Positions 12,565 through 24,809 of a stretch of DNA of 64,000 bases are shown piece after piece. Below the pieces are notes generated by a model. That model was given only the letters and a program-made list of their open reading frames with translations. It was not told the origin of the DNA and ran no database searches. The position numbers and the translations under genes are program-made. The number at the start of each line of letters is the position of its first letter. The first letter of the stretch is position 1. Origin of the DNA: Eucalyptus grandis (lineage: Eukaryota > Streptophyta > Magnoliopsida > Myrtales > Myrtaceae); the NCBI RefSeq assembly GCF_016545825.1, contig NC_052619.1:67218115-67282114 (forward strand), read 5' to 3'.

Positions 12565-12784
12565 TCCCAGGCAGAAAAGAGGACGACCCAGAAACAAAGG
12601 CGGGAGCTTTAAGCGAAAACGAGCAAGAGGAAGACGAAAGGAAGCTGATGAACAGAAGAAGGAAAGACTCCACAGAGTTCGACGGTCAAATGTGAAGAGG
12701 CCGAGTTGAGTTTGAGGAGAAAACGAGGGAAAACAATGATTTCTTTGCCCCTCAAAAGCGGAGCAAAAGGGAAAGAGGACTCAA

Positions 12785-12815
<31 letters not shown>

Positions 12816-14500
12816 CCAGAACACAGGGGAGAGCAAAAGGGACAACCTTTGCAACTGTTTGCTCACACGCTCACGCTCATGCTCAAACAGGAGATAGCAA
12901 GAAGGTGGTGGGAGATTTTTGGAGGGTGTTTTGCTTTCTTTTCTTTTTTATGGTGGGGAAGAAGTCTGGAGACGGAAAATGAATGATTGGGATCTGATTC
13001 CTTTGGCCCCGCGATGGCCTACGAAAAGGAGATCTTGTAGAGGGAGACTGCGGCCAGAAAATTTCCGGATATGCACGTTCTCATGTTTGGAAAATGAAAT
13101 CCCGTGTCGTCGGAGCAGTTTAAGAGATAATTACTGTATATATCTATGCCCCTGAATCTACACATCTAGATAAATCTTCATTACTTTCCTAAAGCTGAAA
13201 CCGGACATGAGAATAAAGGTGGAGGAGGGCATGGAGGATGGCACCGTTGACCTTCATCGCGCATTTCTGTCGACTTCTCGAGGTGATGAAACGATTCCGA
13301 TTCATGGGGTTGGCCAAAAGATAAAAGAATGACTTACAAAAAAATAAAAATAAAAATTCTTTTCCCAAGCTTTTCTTTGATGGCGTGCAATTTGGGTACA
13401 TGACCTGTTCTCTCACTTCACGGATCGACGAACAGTTTTTGGCCAGGAGGAAGCTACGCTAGAACGCTCCCGATCCATTGACGAAATCCGCAACATTCTG
13501 CCAATGATGTGCGAATTATACTATAAAGAAAGAAACAGAGGCATCGGCCCACGGCATCCAGCGATCCAACCATCGATCGGGACCCTCTTCAAGTTGCCAT
13601 TTTTATACGAGAATGCACATGCTGCATCGGCCATCTTTCTGTCTTGGCCCGAGCGCTATATGTACCTTCCGAGAATCTTCACCCTTTGCCTGCGTCTTCC
13701 ATCAATGAGTTTGGACAAGGACTGGTCGGTGGCCTTGGGATTCAGTGCATTTCAAGAAAGAACGGATTCGCGTGAAGGATTTGCCCACATAAATGGAAAC
13801 AAAAAAAAAATAAAAAAAATACTAAAACCATTGGATGCCAATTCACGTTTTTCTTCATATTATTTTACTTCTACTCGGCTATGTTGTAGGTTTAAGCTTC
13901 TGGATAATGATTCGCATCCGGTTTGGCAAATGCTTTTATTTGTTACCTTTTCGGAATCGATGGATGACGACCCTAACTGACCGGCATATAAAATCATATA
14001 CACAAACAACGAAAATGAGAATAAACGCACGTAAAGTTAAGTAAAATGGAATATGCCTATACAAAAGCACGGGGCGGCGTGATTAGTTACAGATGATATC
14101 TATAAATCAATCATTATATGACCATCATCCCTTCAAAAGAAAAATTCATGTTCTAATATTGTTACCTTTTGCATCTGATCCTAACAAAATCGATAGAGAT
14201 CAGCGAAATAACAAGGAAGAAATAGACCATTTTCCTGTTAAAATCATTTGGAGACTTCCATTTATTTGCTACCTTTCTGGACCAGAGGAAACAAGGGGCT
14301 CCATTACATGGACCCCGCCGTTTTTCTCCCGCATCATTATCTTCCAGATTATCTTTAAATTCGTTTCTTTAACGGATTATTAAAAAGGAATTTCCAGAGG
14401 CCCTTTTGAGAGATTTTTCTTTTTATGTCGTTATTTATTCTAATATAATAATCTAGAAAGAGAAAATCGACGAGATGCCTTTCGATACCGGCCTTTAAGA
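12565..14500. other. Ankyrin gene 5' region, then unexplained intergenic DNA
   Basis: 12565-12900 is the 5' UTR and promoter side of the ankyrin gene and includes the (GA)n microsatellite at 12793-12814. From 12900 to 14500 I see only AT-rich DNA. The ORF at 13504-13980 has no domain and runs through an A-rich tract, so I do not call it. Confidence 0.5.
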
Positions 14501-16665
14501 TAACCTCGAAGCCCTGCCGACCGCAACAATGCTCTTAGCCTCCCCATCTTCGAAATTTCAATTTGGCTAAAGCCGACATTAATGACAATGAAGATCAAAA
14601 TCCTTAATTTTAATCAATTAGTGCAGAAAGCATTTCCTATCCCCATCGGAGCTAAACACCTCAACGGCCTGTTAAAAAAGATACGTAAATCAACCCCTTA
14701 ATGTCCAATGAATAAGACTACTCGATCAGTCCGAGGATATCACGTCGTTGTCATTTCATGCGTAATATGAACGGCACAACGCGTTTTTTCTTGACTTCAT
14801 ACTCTTCTTCCCCACTTCGGTTACATCTCAACCGAAGACCCACGTTGAATTTTGGACAGAGTGCACGTCCAAGGAAAGATGCGCGCGGGGATGGATTGGT
14901 TCGGGACCGGATTCCGCGATTCCTACAGCAAGCTCCTAGAGGAGTACCAATTTCAAAGGGAAGATGACAATGCGGTGGTTCAGACGCACGTCCAAAGAAG
15001 CGGTTTAAGGGATAATGATGATCATGGAGGTGGCCCATCAAGCACATGGGAATGTCGACGACGAGGAAAGAATGTGATGGGGCCTAAGTGATTAGAAGGT
15101 CCGTTGTTGTGTTGTGCTCCTGATTTGGCTCCCCTCAACGTGCTTTTCATCGCCCATCGTGCTTTTTGGATCACGAGATTTGGATTCACTCTCGGCCTGA
15201 CTTGGGATTCGTGTCTTGATATATAAAGTTCGAGGGAATCACGCGTGCCGACCCCTCGTAAGAAGGACCCCGATGCAACCCAGTTTGGCACGCACTTAGT
15301 TGAGTTACATGAATTATTCCATCCCAATGCCTACCCCCTTTTCTTTCTCATTAGGACCACGAACTAGGACATTTGCATATTACTCTTAGTGTCTGCTTGA
15401 TCTTTGAATTACCCATCACTATCTATCTTCCACAGAAAGAACAAGCTCTCGCCCTAGTCCTACAGCATATGGCTCGACTATCATCCAAGTCCATGTGTTT
15501 GTTCTTCTTTAAGCACTTGTATGTTATGATGTTGCATCAGGCGTCCGTTGCAAACTCGCAATTCCCTTCATTCAAGGTTTTCAGCAAATTCCTTGCCAAA
15601 AGATGAGATGGCGAGCGAATAGCGCCGTTGTTTGTAGCGCTCACTCTGCCGGAAACTCCATGGACGATGGATTTTTTGTCACCACGGGCAGATGAAGATT
15701 CTGCCCTTTGGCTGTCCAGCATCCTCCACCAGCTACGGTTGGCCCATGCTGTCCTAACAGACTGTGACCGTTGAGCGACACTCTGGTTAACAATGTCAGC
15801 ATCAAAATGAGGCTTCCGGCGCCTGGGGCAACAGAAGGCAATCCTGTTAGGGGGGAATCAGGTTGTCGACAAGAGAAAGAGCAAGTTCATCAGTCAAGCA
15901 GGGTGCGTGTATTGACCAATGGGGAGTACATGAAGAGAGCACAGACAAGTTGGGATTAAAAAAGCTGAAGTGAATATGCTTTTACATAGATCAGAGACTC
16001 ACACACTGCCACCGACACCAACACCGACAGCATTCTCCACACGAATCTTACTTTTAAGAATCCAAGCAAAATTCGATAATCTCTATCTACACAGTTCTAC
16101 CGTGGCACATCATTTTGGCATTCAAATTTTATAAAACAAGAACTGCATCCATGAGTGGTTGGCTTCACTAGCCAGTAAAGCAACAATAGGCAAGGTAATT
16201 TCCGGGATTCAAGCCAATTGAGGCAATCGTCGGCCGGTTAACTCAAACTCTCTTTGCTTCTAGGCTACAACAAATTTGAAATTCACAAAGATGACCTTGT
16301 TGGCCACTTACTACAATCTTGAGGGAAGAAAAAGAACAAGAACGCAGCTCCGAAGATGCTCTTAAGTTAGATTCACATTAGTGACAGAAACAAACACTAC
16401 GAATACAAAAGGAAAATTCTGTCTGATTAACATATCAAACAAGGTTTTATATATATATATATAGTTGAACTCTTGCAATAGAAACTATAAAATAAATAGT
16501 ATTCACGGAAGATTCAAGCTTCCAGTAAGTGGACATAATGCCTTCACATGAAGTTTCATGCACGAACCATTCCAACACCATGAAGACGTGTGATGAGGAT
16601 ATTCACATTTTGCACTCTCTGAATTTGCAGAGCGTATTTCAGAAACCCTGAGTGCATTCGTGGGG
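14500..16665. repeat. Duplicated block, copy A
   Basis: About 14500-14720 and 15370-16665 align with copy C (22850-24540), and parts align with copy B (20550-21315). Shared landmarks are ttcattcaaggttttc, catcagtcaagcagggtg, gtggcacatcattttggcat and ctctctttgcttctagg. The insert at about 14750-15360 is absent from B and C. It contains an ORF at 14852-15091 (+) with MDWFGTGFRDSYSKLLEEYQ, which I cannot assign. No intact gene is present in the block. Confidence 0.75.
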
Positions 16666-17313
16666 ACACGTCACATGGGCCTACTTTTCATATTTACTCT
16701 CTCTTTTCTGAACAACTGAGCACTCTCTCTCCTCCATTAATAATTTGCCTCTTCTTCTTTTACACATCTGAGCGTAACACAATCAAACCTCGTCCATGGC
16801 CATGGCGATTTGTTAATATCTTTTAACAAATGTACGTTTGCTTGCTTTAGTCTGTTTCATTTTCGTCATAAAAACCTTTTGCTTTTGTGCTTCGATAAGA
16901 GGGATGTAAACTAACCAGCGAAAGGATCAGAAGTACCCTTGGCGACTTGCGTGCTTTACTCCGTTTCATTTTCCATGAAAAAAATTCAAACCTTTCGCTT
17001 ACTAAGAGGGGATACTTTTGCTTGTTAGTATACATTCATATCACGACCTACATCTAAGGGGCCACCCTCGAGAATAGATTTACAAGTATTACTCAAAAGA
17101 CAATCCAAATGATTCATCAAAAAGACAACCCAAATATGTCATCTAATGTCATCACATAAAAGCATAGACTCTGCCAAGCTCATTACCTTGCATGGCGTCT
17201 CATTTTTAGTTCATTAAAAACCTAATTTATAGGAGTCATGACTAGTCATTTGTTTACGCTAATATTTTTATTAGTGCCCTTTCAGTACTTAACTTGAAGA
17301 TGTGTTATCTAAG
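16666..17313. other. Intergenic, AT-rich
   Basis: Similarity to copy C ends just before this point. I see no gene or clear element. Confidence 0.4.
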
Positions 17314-17936
17314 ATCTTGTTTAGTAAGCATTTTGTTCCTGAAATAATTTATGCTTAGAAATATATATATATTTTTTTAATTTTGTTTTCTAAACAAGTT
17401 ACTAAGCATTTCAAGGCATTTGGTAACTATTTAAAATTTCTATTCCCGAATAAAATTGCGTTTGGTAGGACCTCAAATTCTTTTGTGATTTAGAGTTCTT
17501 TTAGTTTTTTTTTATTGATTTTATTACATTTTTCTTTCTCTTTTTCTTTCTCTTTTTCTTTTTCCTTTTCTTTTTATCCTTCTTCCTTTAGCTAATTGCT
17601 AACCTTGGCCAAGTTGACAATGCTTCAGTGAGGCCACTGACCCTCATTTGGCTGGTCGCCAGCCATTGCCAAGGTCAGCGATTGGCTAAAGGAAAAAAAA
17701 GAACAATAGGAAAAGACGAAAAAAAAGAAAAGAAAAGAGAAAGAAAAAAAGGAAAATGGACTTGATTCCGAGGTTGTTTTGAGAAACAAAGATGCAATTT
17801 TTTTTTATTTCTTGATTCTATTCCAAATCCATCTTGGGAGCAAAAAAGTTACCAAATGAATTTTTGTTTTTTTTTTTTTGTTCCGAAGAATAAAAAAATA
17901 GAATCAGACACTATTTAACAAGTTACTAAATAGGAC
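17314..17936. mobile_element. Foldback MITE-like element
   Basis: The ends are inverted: atcttgtttagtaa at the left, and ttactaaataggac at the right, which reads gtcctatttagtaa on the other strand. Inner arms also pair: gctaattgctaaccttggcc at about 17591-17610 against gccaaggtcagcgattggc near 17667. The bases CTAAG flank both sides (17309-17313 and 17937-17941), a possible target-site duplication. There is no coding capacity, and T-rich and A-rich arms surround the core. Confidence 0.55.
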
Positions 17937-17941
17937 CTAAG

Positions 17942-19900
17942 TGACCATTAATTATTGACCAAATAGGGCCTAAGTGACCATTAACTATTGATTATCATTT
18001 TATGATCCTAAAATAATTAGTCCACTCGTGATCGTGCAAATTTTCTGTAGGGTGTTCATTATGTTCTAATTATATTCTCAAAAAAGGAAATTAACAATCA
18101 ATGTATTGAAAGACGGTATGAGAATTAAACACTCAAGTAATTGAAAGCATCTTTCTAAGTGCAAGTAACAAAAACTTGATAAAACGTTAGGCAAATAATA
18201 TTACACGACCTCATTGTTAAGCCTCGAGACATGATCCATTGAAAGCTTGCCATTTGAAACTAGGGCGAGCCCAAGTCTAATCAATCGATTAAGGTAAAGC
18301 CCAAGCTTAGGTACCCTAATTGTTATGATGAGATGGCGTAGCTAAATCTAACTTGCTTTTTATTTTGAAGTTTGAACTAATCCTAAAATGATTGACTAGG
18401 TTAATCTTATGACAATAAGCTAAACCTGAGCTAGCTATTACAAGATTAAGAATGGAATGGAGATCGTTCTTCCATCATTGGCCCCCTCCAACCGCCACCT
18501 CCTCGTTGGTTTCGAACATCCATTTCATCTAACACTCACACCATGTAATCAATCAAAGCTATCAATTAGCAAATTCACTAGTTAGCAAACCATCAAGCAA
18601 TCCGGTTTGAGAATTTGATTTCACTCATGCAATCCGGCAAGCCCAACCACCTTCTAATCAAACTAAAGGTTCATTAATTAAAATTAATGATCATTAACCC
18701 CACTTGTGTCCACAAAGCAATTGCTAACCTCGTTAACCCCTAATTAAATTTCTTCCATCTAAACTGACCGCCAAAGGACATGCATCGCTAAACGAAATCA
18801 AAACATTCACCACTGAGTATAGTTAAGCATGCGATTGGGCACACAAGTCGCCAAACGATCAAATAAGCAATGGCATGAATTCCACTACAAGAACAAGAAG
18901 TGGCATTTTCTTAATCAATTTTCTAATTTTATTTAATTTTTAAATAATTTTTTCTTTTCGGATTTTTTTAAATCTTATTATTTTAAAAGTATTTACATTT
19001 TTTTTTTTTTTTATCACTATTTTCTGAAAATGGAGACCCGGGCCGGACATGGACCATAGCCGCCTGATGGGTTAGAGCCCATAGAGCCCAAGACCAGACC
19101 AAGTTTGGGCTCTTATCTCAAGCCCACTAAAAGGATCCCATCATGCTCAACAATTTTGAGTTGAGCACAAGTCCACCTGAAACGAATCCAGTCCAAACTA
19201 AACCAGACCAAGCAAGCCTTCAGACCTCTAAAGCCGATTAGTCGTCAACAAGCCCATGATGACCGAGCCCCATCTTCGGCCACTCCCGGTTTTCGCCGGT
19301 TCCCGACCGTCCTCGGCCACCAGTTCCGTGAGTCCGTACCATCACCGGATCAATAGCGCCGCCGTCACGCTAATGGCCACCGCAGGTTGCCGTTTTGCCG
19401 GCCAACAACCCCCCGGTATACGCAGGCGCATCAAGGACATGAATCACATAAACAAGCAATGAGGGAATGGCAAACAAAAACCGGTGAAGAAGACTACCAT
19501 TCGCACTACGAATCCAGAGTCACGGTTTTGCGGACCATTGAACACGACTGGCCATCAACAGTCAAACGAGAAAGAAAAGAACCAGGAGACCGCTGTCAGA
19601 TTCGGGATTCGGGGGAAGTGAGGCAGACCGGACTCGAGTTTTAATATTCGATGAAGTCCTTCCATCAAGTAACCCATGCCAACGACACGCCCAGAACAAC
19701 CCCAGAATCAGAGCAAACGTGATGAGGGTTAGGTTCTGTCAAGATTTCAAGAACTTAAGATCCTCTTATCAAAACAAATTTCATAATTTTTGAAACTTAA
19801 ATTTTACTCTACATATTCAAGTTATGTGCAAGTTCGAAACATCGCACAATCGGTCGACTCGATTAATTACGGAATACTGAGCATCACGAGTTTTTTTGCA
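17942..19900. other. Intergenic, probable decayed transposon DNA
   Basis: No gene is supported. The start carries a roughly 37-bp imperfect tandem repeat (aggacctaagtgaccattaa, then agggcctaagtgaccattaa). The moderately GC-rich part at 19020-19640 has no domain-bearing ORF. It may be the non-coding part of an old retroelement, but I find no LTR pair or primer-binding site. Confidence 0.35.
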
Positions 19901-19919
19901 ACCTCAAAGAAATAATGTC

Positions 19920-21380
19920 GTGCGAAATCTAATCGCGTGTGCGGTCAATTAGGTGGACAATCGCGCGATGTCGTCCTGTAAATTCATGTGAAGGAGGTAG
20001 TGAGGATCGCAAATTTATGTCCATTTAGCAAATGGGAACAATGTGGTATTTTTCTCTCCTTTTCTCTCTATCCTTTTCTTTTTTCTCTGTTTTTGAATAT
20101 TAATTTTTTGTTCCTTTTTATTTATTTTATTAAATTGAAATTTCAGCTCTCTTTTTCGTTCGCTAATATTTTCTCTAAAGTAGTTCTGTGTTTTACCCGA
20201 CCACAAAGACGTGGCCGACTAAATCATTCATCCATGATCTTGTCCTATTTTTCACTCGAGCAAGTAGCAAATTGACCGGCAACACGGCGTAGCAGCTGGG
20301 GTGCAGCGGCACGGGACCGCGACTCGAGAGTCGCGGTCCAGGCTTGAAAACGATTCAAATCCAACTTAAAGGCGAGGTTCCTATCCGTCCACCCACGCAA
20401 GAGTTTCTTCGTTCCGCTTGCTTGGTGTCATATTGAAACCGAGCTTGGGTAACTCAATAGACATGGTTCATTTAATGTCAAAATTCATACATAATACGCG
20501 TCCCTAGAAAATGCGTCACAAATAATTTGTCCCATCTTAAAATGATCTGCCTCATTATCTTCGATTTGACTGAAGCCAACGTTAATGATAATCAAATCCT
20601 TGATTTAATTATTACAAAAGTACTTCCTATCTTGTCGCCAAAATCCCCATCAGGGCTACAGCTCAACATTGACTATTGTTCCACCATTACGCTAATTAAG
20701 CATTTTCATTCAATTCAAAAGGACATGTCTATTAATCATTTAATTTCAAGTAGACTTTCTCTTAGCTCTAAACTCTGATCACATCTGCACCATTTCTTGG
20801 CTCGTCTACTGTCTTGAGTCCCTTGTGTTTGTCTTCTTCAAGCACTTGCGGGGCATGAAGGCAATCTTGTTAGGTGGAAGTCAGGTTGTCAACATGAGAA
20901 AGAGCACGTTCATCAGTCAAGCAGGGTGTGCGTGTCGACCAATGGGGAAGACATGAAGAGAGCAAAGAAGCTGGGATTAAAATAACTGAAGTGATAAATG
21001 CTTTTACATAGATCAGAGATTTATATACTGCCACCGACACTGGCGGCATTCTCCACATGAATTTTACTTCTAAAAATCCAAGCAAAATCCAATAATCCCT
21101 ATCTACATTTTTCTACTGTGGCACATCATTTTGGCATTCAAATCTATGAAACGAAATCGCATCCATGGGTGGTTGGCTTCTCTAGCCAGTAAAGAAACAC
21201 AAGGCAAGGTAATTTCCCGGATTCAAGCTGATTGAGGCAATTGTCGGCCATTTAACTCATACTCTCTTTGCTTCTAGACTACGACAAATTTAAAATTCAC
21301 AAAGATGACCTTGTTCGCCTTCTGAACTTGACCGTAGTGACAAAACATTGAAATCGTGGTATTGTAGGTAGGCGCGTTTT
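19920..21380. repeat. Duplicated block, copy B, ending in a PPR gene scrap
   Basis: It aligns with copy C from about 21755 onward (ggtggacaatcgc... gtgaattcatgtgaagg) and through tattaatttttt/ttatttattttattaaattg, the gccgacta... aagtagcaaattgaccg stretch and the catcagtcaagcagggtgtg stretch. At 21316 the alignment to the non-coding part stops and a 65-bp PPR-derived piece begins (separate entry). Confidence 0.75.
21316..21380 (-). pseudogene. 65-bp fragment of the downstream PPR gene
   Basis: The minus strand reads NAPTYNTTISMFCHYGQVQK in one open frame. The intact PPR gene at 25167-25230 reads NTPTYNTMISMFCHHSQVQK. This is one PPR motif left as a scrap. Confidence 0.85.
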
Positions 21381-21680
21381 TCACAAAATTTAGGACTAGA
21401 GTAAAAATTGATGATTTTTTTTTTTTTTGACAAAAAAAGAGATTGAGGTAAATTTGGGATTGGACCCAAAGTTTGAGGTTTTTTAAGCAAAAGAAAAGTT
21501 TAACGTAGATTTGGGACTAAACTTAAAGTTCAGGGGTATTTTCTAAGACAAAAAAAAAATGGCACAAATTTGAGAGTACACCTAAAATTTGGAGTTCTTT
21601 TCTGAGACAAAAAAAAGATTTGGAGCAAATTTTTGAGATTAGACCTAAAATTTAGAGGTTTTTAAGGAATTAGCCCGTTT
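21381..21680. repeat. Degenerate tandem repeat, about four units
   Basis: A unit of roughly 60-70 bp recurs. It is built on (g)atttgggattagacctaaa, gtttagaggttttt and an A-run after gacaaaaaaa. There is no coding potential. Confidence 0.6.
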
Positions 21681-21754
21681 AAGAGGTGATTTTCCAACCT
21701 TTTATAGGTCTTGGACTTAATAATTGAATATGAAAATACTAAAAAATAGCACAT

Positions 21755-24550
21755 GCAGTCGATTAGGTGGACAATCGCACTATGTTGTACTGTGAATTCA
21801 TGTGAAGGTAGTGATGAAGATTGCAAATTTTGGGTAAATATGGGGGTCAAATTTGAATTATGTGTTCGCTTTCGAAGCCTAAGTGCTTTTTGCTTGGAGG
21901 AAAGAGTTTTAAGTCGATCGGATTCTATCTTATCAATATTGTTCTTATTCTAGTTATATGTAGTAGTCTCTTATCTGTACTCTACAACTCTTTATTTTAA
22001 AGAAACAATTCAAATTAATCTAAGAATGAAATGATCTTCTTTTGTTCCTCAATCGAAAAGAGATGTCTTGAGCAATCAGAGAAGCACTTTAATAAACAGA
22101 TTTAATCTTGACCGACTCAATGTTGGTATTAGTCTTTGTTTTCTTAGACAACAAAGATCGCATTTTTTTAACTTCGTTCAAATACGAGTAATCAACGGCA
22201 CCAAAAGAGGTAAGGTGTGAGTGTGACAGTGAGCAGGTGCCCACTCATGTCCATTTCGCTGTGTCTCAAGTTTTCCTTCCTTTATTTTGAGTTGCTAGTA
22301 GGAAGCTAGGCTATAAAAATTCAATTGTGGTCCTTTTCACTCCTTCTCTCTCCCTTTCTTTTTCTCCGTTTTTTTTTAATATTAATTTCTTTTGTTCTTT
22401 TTTATTTATTTTATTAAATTGAATATTTGGCCCTCTTATTGTCTCTCTCTATTTTCCGTTCGCTAATATTTTCTCCTAAAGTAGTTCCGTGTTATACCCG
22501 ACCACATTGACGTGGCCGACTATAAATCATTCATTCACGATCTTGTCCAATCTTTCACTTGAGCAAGTAGCAAATTGACCGACGACACAGCGTAGTGTCT
22601 AGGAGGCATGGCGGCACGGGGACGGCGAGAGTCGTAGTGGAAGAAGAGAAAACGATTCAAACCAAAAGGCGAGGTTCCTATCCGTCCACCCGTGAAAGGG
22701 TTTTTTTCGTTCCGCTTGCTTGGTGTCATATTGAAACTGAGCTTGGGTAATTCAAAAGACCTGGTTCATTCAATGTCAAAATTCATGCAAAATACGCGTC
22801 CCGTGAAAATGCGTCACAAATAATTTGCCCCATCTTAACATGGTCTGCCTCCTCATCTTAGAACTTCAATTTGACTAAAGCCAATGTTAATGACAATGAC
22901 AATTAAATCTTTGATTTAATTAGTACAAAAGCACTTCCTATCTTGTCGCCAAGATCCTCATTGAGGCTACAGCTCAACAGTTGACTATTGTTCCACCATT
23001 ACACCAATTAAGCATTTTCATTCGGTCCAAAAAGACATGACAATTAATCATCTAATGTCAAATGAAAATATCCCGTCATACCACCGCCCTCAACGGCGCA
23101 ACTGGCTCAGGATCTCTCCCTCTCACGAAGGGAAGAAATTCGAATCCCAGAGGCGTCGTTAGAAATTCTTATACGAAGACTTGTGGTAATGAGTCTGAGT
23201 CGCTCCTTCAGGTTTGCTCGCCGGCTGTTAACTTACGAGATTCCCTAGATTACAAAAAAAAAAATCCCGTCATCGTCTCACACGATACAAACGACACAAT
23301 ACACTTTCTCTTGGCTCTAAAATCTTATCACATCTACAGTATTTCTTTGCTCGACTACTATCTGAGTCTCTTCTGTTTGTCTTCTTCAAGCACTTGCACG
23401 GCATGATGTCCGTTGCAATCCCCTTCATTCAAGGTTTTCGGTGAATTCCTTGGAAAAAGATGAGATGGTGAGCAAACGGTGTTGTCGTTTGTAGCGCTCA
23501 CTTTGCTGGAAACTCCATTTACAATGGATTTTCATTGCTGTGGGCAGATGTCGATTCTGGCCTCTGGCTGTTCATCATCCACCACCAGCCGCAGTTGTCC
23601 TATGCTGTCTTAACAGCCTGCAACGGTTGAGCAACTTTCTGGTTAACAATGTCAGCATCAAAATAAGGCTTCCAGCGCCTGCTGCAACAGAAGGCTATCT
23701 CGTTAGGGGGAAATCAGGTTGTCAACATTATAGAAAGAGCACGTTCATCAGTCAAGCAGGGTGTGCGTGTTGACCAATGGGGAAGACATGAGGAGAGCAT
23801 AGAGAAGTTGGGATCAAAATAACTGAAGTGATAAATGCTTTTACATTGATCAGAAATTCATATCCTGCCACCGGCACTGGCAACATTCTCCACATGAATC
23901 CTACTTTTAAGAATTGAAGCAAAATCCAATAATCTCTATCTACACCGTTCTACTGTGGCACATCATTTTGGCATTCAAATCTATAAAAATAAAAATCGCA
24001 TCCATAAGTGGTTGGATTCACTAGCCAGTAAAGCAACAATAGGCAAGGGAATTTCCTTGATGCAAGCTGATTAAGGCAATTGTCGGTCATTTAACTCAAA
24101 CTCTCTTTGCTTCTAGGCTGCAACAAATTTGAAATTCACAAAGATGACCTTGTTGGCCTCTTTCTACAATCTTATAAGGAAGAAAGAAGGACACAAATGA
24201 AGTTCCAAAGATGCCCTTTAAGTTAGATTCACATCAGTGACAGAAACAACCACTCTATGAACACAAAAGGAGAGTTCTGTCTGATTAACATATCGACCAA
24301 GGTTTTACATAGATATAGTTGGACTCTTGCGATAGAAACTATAATATACTTAGTATTCATGGAGGACTCAAGCTTCCAGTAAGTAGACATAATGCCTTTA
24401 GATCCTAATAAAAGAGACCATGGAGTTTCACACACGAACCATTCCAACACCTTGAAGATGTGTAACAAGGATATTCACACTTCCCATATTCTGAATTTAC
24501 AGTGCATATTTCAGAAACCTTCCTTGAGTGCATTCGTTGATTTCAGACTG
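21755..24550. repeat. Duplicated block, copy C, adjoining the intact PPR gene
   Basis: This is the longest copy of the block, with the SINE-like insertion at 23080-23263 as a private addition. It runs directly into the 3' side of the intact PPR gene at 24810, which is the likely ancestral arrangement. A fragment of the same family recurs near 45690-45975. Confidence 0.75.
23080..23263 (+). mobile_element. tRNA-derived SINE-like insertion
   Basis: The element starts near ggcgcaactggctcagg, which resembles a pol III A box. A B-box-like attcgaatcccag follows about 40 bp later, and it ends in an 11-base A run. The 10-bp direct repeat ATCCCGTCAT flanks it (23070-23079 and 23264-23273). Copies A and B lack it. 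Size, tail, promoter boxes and duplication all fit a plant SINE. Confidence 0.8.
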
Positions 24551-24809
24551 CTTTAGTCCAAACCAAAGTCCGTCCAACCAGCTTACGCACTAAAAAGCAC
24601 TTGTCATCTCACCAAGCTGGACCCTTGCCTTCAATAATGTGCTGGACGCTAATTCATGATTCACAACATTGTCCATTTCGAAGCTTCAGAGTAATGGCAA
24701 TTATTCAAACAAGCAGGATCACAAATATTGAGGGCTGCAGCTACTTGTTCATTGTAACATCCAGGCCATATCAAACTAGATGTCAGCTTATACAGATTTT
24801 ACCTTGTGC

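Noticed and set aside
13504..13980. 158-codon ORF
   Set aside because: No domain or conserved pattern, and it crosses a poly(A)-like tract. Probably chance.
17942..19900. LTR retrotransposon
   Set aside because: The composition hints at old transposon DNA, but I found no LTR pair, primer-binding site or gag/pol motifs.
23080..23263. Possible tRNA gene
   Set aside because: Only A and B box-like motifs remain; no cloverleaf forms, and the A tail with target-site duplication shows a SINE.
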